The notes beneath the pieces were generated by a model. The model was not told the DNA's origin. It saw only the letters and a list, made by a program, of their open reading frames with translations, and did not search any database. From Bacillota bacterium (GTDB taxonomy: Bacteria > Bacillota > Clostridia > Peptostreptococcales > Anaerovoracaceae): a DNA stretch of 64,000 bases. Location: assembly GCA_017440275.1 (NCBI GenBank), contig JAFSHN010000050.1:32325-96324 (forward strand). Direction: 5' to 3'. Made by a program: the position numbers and the translations under genes. Numbering within the stretch: position 1 is the stretch's first letter; the number at the start of each line of letters is the position of its first letter. Shown one piece after another: positions 60,422 to 64,000 of this stretch.

Positions 60422-61924
60422 TTATAGTTGCAATAACTTCTCCAATTCATCCATTTCCTTACTGATTTCTATTTCCAATTCTCGAATATTGGTCATAATT
60501 TCAAGCGTCGATGGATATTCTACCGGCACATACTCAATTTCTTTATACTTATTAATTGATAGATCATAATCATTTTCTTTGATTTCGTCTTTCGTTACAA
60601 AGAATGATTTTTCTGTACGTGCTCTATCTGACTCTTTATCTCTGTTCCTGAATCTTTCAATGATATCAGGAATGTCATTTTCATTTACTGGTGAACGTTT
60701 ATCATCAAGACTTAGGCCATCTGCCTGCATATCGTAGAACCATATATTATCAGTTCCACCATGACCTGTTTTAGTAAAAATCAGGATAGCTGTTGATACA
60801 CCGGCGTATGGCTTGAACACACCTGACGGCATTGATATTACAGCTTCAAGTCTGTTCTCTTCAACAATCTGCTTTCTAATATCTTTGTGAGCCTTTGATG
60901 ATCCAAAGAGCACCCCGTCCGGAACAATGCATGCGCAGCTTCCTCCCACTTTAAGCATTTTGATGAACAACGCCAGGAACAGTAATTCCGTCTTTTTCGT
61001 CTTGCACATTTTTAACAAGTCTGGTGTAACGGAGTCATAATCCAAACTCCCCTTAAAAGGCGGATTAGCAAGGATAAGTGAATACTTATCTCTGTCCGTA
61101 TTCTGATCAGATAAACTATCTCTGTATTCAATGAAAGGATTCTCTATACCATGAGTCATCATATTCATCGCACCAATACGCAGCATTGTTCTGTCCATAT
61201 CAAAGCCATGGAACATACTACTCATGTAATGATCCTTCTTAGCTTTATTATAAAAGATTTCTTCTTTCTTAGTTTCTTTTAGATACTCTGCCGCAGATAC
61301 AAGGAATCCTGATGTTCCGCAAGCAGGGTCGCATATAACATCATCTGCCTTTGGATCCATCAGTTCAACCATCATTCTAATAATGTGACGCGGTGTTCTA
61401 AACTGCCCATTTCTTCCAGCTGATGCAATCTTGGATAGAAGATACTCATATACATCTCCTCTGATATCCATCCCTTTTACTTCTTTCATTGATCTATAGA
61501 TTTCATCAAGACTGTCAACCACCTTAGAAAGTACGAGCGGAGTCGGAAGCTTAAAGATCGCATCGCCCATATATTTTGAATATGCACTCTCCTTATTCCC
61601 GTGAAGTTCTTTAATAAACGGGAATACCCATTCCTGCATAATGGAATACATCTTTGCTGCAGGCATATCACGGAACACTGACCACTTTAACTGGTTACCA
61701 TCAATAGTTCTTCCTCCAATTTCAACTTCATCTGAAAAAATACTCTTATACGGTAAGCCTAGCATTGCACTTTCCTTTGCTCTGGTATTATCCGTATCGT
61801 CTAAATCGTGAATAAACATAAGATATGTGATTTGTTCAATTACTTCTAATGGATTCACTAATCCGCCTGCTGCGAATATATTCCAAAGTCCATCAATTCT
61901 GTTTTTTAGTTCTCCAGTAATCAT
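60422..61924 (-). CDS. hsdM: Type I restriction-modification DNA methyltransferase subunit
   Basis: This 500-aa N6-adenine methyltransferase has the HsdM helical N-terminal domain (VIEQITYLMFIHDLDD), SAM motif CDPACGTSGFLVSA (about residue 198) and the catalytic LANPPFKGSL (about 284). It ends in a coiled-coil that binds HsdS. Its ATG directly abuts the stop of the Fic gene, so translation is coupled. It modifies adenines in the HsdS-chosen target. Confidence 0.96.
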   Translation of the reverse strand: MITGELKNRIDGLWNIFAAGGLVNPLEVIEQITYLMFIHDLDDTDNTRAKESAMLGLPYKSIFSDEVEIGGRTIDGNQLKWSVFRDMPAAKMYSIMQEWVFPFIKELHGNKESAYSKYMGDAIFKLPTPLVLSKVVDSLDEIYRSMKEVKGMDIRGDVYEYLLSKIASAGRNGQFRTPRHIIRMMVELMDPKADDVICDPACGTSGFLVSAAEYLKETKKEEIFYNKAKKDHYMSSMFHGFDMDRTMLRIGAMNMMTHGIENPFIEYRDSLSDQNTDRDKYSLILANPPFKGSLDYDSVTPDLLKMCKTKKTELLFLALFIKMLKVGGSCACIVPDGVLFGSSKAHKDIRKQIVEENRLEAVISMPSGVFKPYAGVSTAILIFTKTGHGGTDNIWFYDMQADGLSLDDKRSPVNENDIPDIIERFRNRDKESDRARTEKSFFVTKDEIKENDYDLSINKYKEIEYVPVEYPSTLEIMTNIRELEIEISKEMDELEKLLQL

Positions 61925-62980
61925 TTACTCGTCCTCTCTGTTCCAAATATATGAAGTATAGCGTCCGCCTCCGACTTTGATTATCTCGTTTGATTCCTGT
62001 AAGTTTACAAGTGTTCTTTCGATTGTAGTCTTACTTATATCAGGACACACTTCTATAATTTCTTTTTTAGTTATCTTGCCTATCTTATTCTTTATCACTT
62101 CTCTGATACGATCTGGTTTGGACAGATCTTTTGTAATAAGCACATTGACTCTTTCAGAGAATTCTCTATACGCATTTAAAATTATTCCCAGCGTATACTC
62201 AACAAACGGCTTATAATCATTTTCTTCATCGTACCAGTTTAATGAACTTTCCTGTAAAGAATCATAGTAAGTGTCTTTTGTCTTCTCTATAATTTTTTCC
62301 AAACTGATATATTTACCAACTATATATCCGGATTTATAAAGCAGCAATAATGTAAGTAATCTGCTCATTCTTCCATTACCATCACCGAACGGATGTATGC
62401 ATAAAAAATCCAGGACAAACACAGGGATAATCAGTAACGGATCAATCTTTTTATCATTGATTGCTCGTTCATATGCATCACACAATTTCTGTATTGAATC
62501 TGCAGTCTCCCATGCAGGTACTGGTCTGAATCTGACCTTTTTATTTCCTGCAGAATCTGTTTCCTCAATGATATTGTCTGTTGTTTTGTACTTGCCGCCA
62601 CTCTCACTGCCACCAAATTTATATAAATCCCTGTGGAGCTGAAGAATAATTGATGATTTGACCGGTATATGTTCATAATTGTCATGTATTGTATTCAACA
62701 CATCCCTGTATCCTGCAATTTCCTCTTCACTTCTAGTCCTAGGCGTTGTTTTATCCATTACAATTTGTCTAAGTCTCTCATCGGAAGTGTAAATACCTTC
62801 AATCTTGTTTGACGCCTCAGTACTCTGTATTCTGGCTATCTCCACGAGTTCAGCAAGTGCATCAGGATTAGCCTCTATAAACAAGTTCTGTTCACCCTTA
62901 TATTCATGAATCTGCGTCAGCATATATATTATATTTTTTGTAAATAAATGTTCCCATTTTTCAAAATTATAATTACGCAT
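61925..62980 (-). CDS. Fic-domain AMPylator with winged-helix tail, first gene of the RM operon
   Basis: This 351-aa protein starts at ATG 62980 after GGGGAG; the frame is open upstream. The Fic active site is HPFGDGNGR (His196 to Arg204), which binds and transfers AMP to hydroxyl groups. An N-terminal inhibitory motif SNKIEG (Ser57, Glu61, Gly62) marks it as a class II self-inhibited Fic protein. The last 70 residues look like a winged helix (TKKEIIEVCPDISKTTIERTLVNLQES). It heads the hsdM-hsdS-hsdR transcript, suggesting a regulatory or second-line defence role; that is inference. Confidence 0.93.
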   Translation of the reverse strand: MRNYNFEKWEHLFTKNIIYMLTQIHEYKGEQNLFIEANPDALAELVEIARIQSTEASNKIEGIYTSDERLRQIVMDKTTPRTRSEEEIAGYRDVLNTIHDNYEHIPVKSSIILQLHRDLYKFGGSESGGKYKTTDNIIEETDSAGNKKVRFRPVPAWETADSIQKLCDAYERAINDKKIDPLLIIPVFVLDFLCIHPFGDGNGRMSRLLTLLLLYKSGYIVGKYISLEKIIEKTKDTYYDSLQESSLNWYDEENDYKPFVEYTLGIILNAYREFSERVNVLITKDLSKPDRIREVIKNKIGKITKKEIIEVCPDISKTTIERTLVNLQESNEIIKVGGGRYTSYIWNREDE

Positions 62981-63010
62981 AATCTCCCCATCCTTATCAT
63001 TTCTAATTGT

Positions 63011-63039
63011 ATTATACAAAACAACTCTGTCATTATCAA
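63011..63039 (-). promoter_or_regulatory. Sigma-A promoter of the Fic-hsd operon
   Basis: Minus strand -35 TTGATA (63034-63039), 17-bp spacer, perfect -10 TATAAT (63011-63016), 30 bp before the Fic start. Confidence 0.78.
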
Positions 63040-63042
63040 CAT

Positions 63043-63076
63043 CAATTCAGTCATTTTCGCCAAAAAGACTGAATTG
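63043..63076. promoter_or_regulatory. Inverted repeat operator next to the Fic-hsd promoter
   Basis: A perfect 10-bp inverted repeat (CAATTCAGTC, 63043-63052; complement at 63067-63076) with a 14-nt centre, 3 bp upstream of the -35 box. A second small palindrome, TTAATT-AATTAA, follows at 63081-63097. It is well placed for a regulator of the RM operon. Confidence 0.55.
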
Positions 63077-63099
63077 AATTTTAATTGACGGAATTAACA

Positions 63100-63345
63100 C
63101 AACATATATAATTCCCATTTTCAATAAAAAAAGCAATCTTGCATTTAGCAAAACTGCTTTATAAACTCTTAGTAAAAGTCGCTATTGACTCTATTCGCAC
63201 AAACCTTTTTGCACCATTTCATCTGTTGTAAAAGTTTTTTTAGTGATAATCGTTGCAAAATCGTTGCAACAGACATTTTCAAAAAATACAAAAGCCCGAA
63301 ATCCTTGATATTACAGGGTTTCGGGCATATGATAGCCTTTAGGGT
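63100..63345. other. Gene-free stretch with tandem and hairpin repeats near the island edge
   Basis: Two adjacent 11-bp copies of AATCGTTGCAA are at 63248-63258 and 63259-63269, and a hairpin (arms 63294-63304 and 63316-63326) follows. Similar GTTGCA pairs occur at the other island end (about 55282-55306). No credible coding sequence was found between 63020 and 63556. Confidence 0.5.
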
Positions 63346-63357
63346 CTATTCCCACTC
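63346..63357. repeat. Right copy of the 12-bp direct repeat flanking the RM island
   Basis: CTATTCCCACTC, identical to 55171-55182 and in the same orientation. The bases 63358-63556 between it and the next gene are non-coding, with only a small TCTAAAC/GTTTAGA palindrome at about 63375-63394. Confidence 0.4.
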
Positions 63358-63556
63358 GCCAGATTAAATCCATTTCTAAACTTTTCTGTTTAGAGAATAT
63401 AATACGTGGTGGTTTTATTTGATACCAATTATACTCATCCTACGGTCTATACGGATTTTTGCTATCAAAAATCTATCACCGCAGAATATCACTGATCACT
63501 CTTGAGACCGGTGTACGGCTGGTTTGCATGTATTATAGCACAACGACATCGTTATT

Positions 63557-64000
63557 TCAATCGATCTTGAAAAAATATGGACCGCAATATTCTTCGTGAG
63601 GTTTGATATAGGTCCATCTGTTTGCTGGATCGAAAAAATACATATCCGAGAGGTTTAGTGGACTGTTTTCACGCAATGCTTCTATATCTGCAGCGGTAAG
63701 CATATGTGCATTTTTGATTAGAAATGCCTGATCTGAATAATCGAAGAATAAGAGCAGATCTTGCTTTGGCATGCTGTCAAAAACAGCGCGAGCCTCGTCC
63801 TCCTTGATGGCATCAAGTAAATCAAAGCTAAACAAGTGCCACCGGAATTGATCTGAGTAATGGGGTGCTGATTGCTTTGCTTTTTCTGAAACCATACTGT
63901 CAAACAGCTGATCCCATGCGTTTACAACAGTAGCTCTATCAGTTGGAGCATAGGTGATGCCACGGTTAACCAGGGATTGAATTGCTTGCTGATAAGCATA
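63557..64000 (-). CDS. DUF4275-like protein, 5' end outside the window
   Basis: The frame is open through the last base of the window, so the gene starts beyond it; the ATG at 63895 is internal. About 147 residues are visible. The C-terminal block DMYFFDPANRWTYIKPHEEYCGPYFF resembles what I remember of DUF4275 proteins (quoted at residues about 115-140). The visible part is soluble and rich in Asp, Phe and Trp. No function is known. It lies outside the right-hand repeat of the restriction island, so it is probably host chromosome. Confidence 0.75.
   Translation of the reverse strand, partial: YAYQQAIQSLVNRGITYAPTDRATVVNAWDQLFDSMVSEKAKQSAPHYSDQFRWHLFSFDLLDAIKEDEARAVFDSMPKQDLLLFFDYSDQAFLIKNAHMLTAADIEALRENSPLNLSDMYFFDPANRWTYIKPHEEYCGPYFFKID

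Noticed and set aside
63185-63367. Small plus-strand open frame of 60 codons near the island edge
   Set aside because: It has no ribosome site, crosses the hairpin and the 12-bp repeat, and has no recognisable sequence.

Overview
The window looks like chromosomal DNA of an anaerobic, low-to-mid GC Firmicute of class Clostridia. The grounds are strong Gram-positive ribosome binding sites, TTGACA/TATAAT-type promoters, WXG100/EssC secretion genes, an AgrC/AgrA-like regulator pair, a bactofilin, ferredoxin-flavodoxin proteins and a fermentative sugar-acid catabolism operon. I cannot name the species. Most genes lie on the minus strand in long, tightly spaced operons. No rRNA, tRNA, CRISPR array, transposase or integrase was seen.

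Layout. 0-8.3 kb: the 3' part of a polysaccharide deacetylase gene, a flavin reductase-MATE pair, an alanine/glycine:cation symporter, an EFR1 / SpoT-like HD / M20 peptidase operon, a hypothetical protein and an ElaA-like acetyltransferase. 8.4-22.6 kb: one continuous 13-gene type VII secretion (Esx) operon, transcribed leftward from a promoter in front of essC. It encodes FHA-containing EssC, EsaB/YukD, two WXG100 proteins, several small helical proteins, a 459-aa WXG-like candidate substrate, DUF4176, a PP2C phosphatase, a stand-alone beta-domain protein and two soluble Ser/Thr kinases. EssA, EssB and EsaA are not present in the window. 23-30.7 kb: a hexuronate operon (uxaC, a LarA-superfamily enzyme, a mannonate oxidoreductase, a HAD phosphatase, 6-phosphogluconate dehydrogenase, a PfkB kinase, and a trailing nitroreductase) with a divergent AraC regulator. 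Its content suggests glucuronate is converted to gluconate by a 2-epimerase and then enters the oxidative pentose phosphate pathway.

30.8-46.6 kb: lysophosphatidate acyltransferase and ABC-F protein; an ECF sigma factor fused to a membrane anchor and extracytoplasmic domains; an SDR/TlpA/CcdA/double aminotransferase operon preceded by a structured leader; a DUF218 protein; an AgrC/AgrA-like pair; bactofilin plus a second polysaccharide deacetylase; and nagB. 46.7-54.1 kb: a carboxylesterase, GPH symporter, voltage-gated potassium channel, GNAT, M81 peptidase and cytoplasmic GH79 glycosidase. This is plausibly a glucuronide uptake and hydrolysis cluster feeding the hexuronate operon.

54.2-64 kb: a polyferredoxin membrane protein, then a type I restriction-modification island (Fic, HsdM, HsdS, a 162-aa unknown, HsdR) driven by a clear promoter with an inverted-repeat operator. 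The island is framed by a 12-bp direct repeat resembling a guaA-type attachment core. The window ends in a gene of probable DUF4275 type that runs off the right edge.
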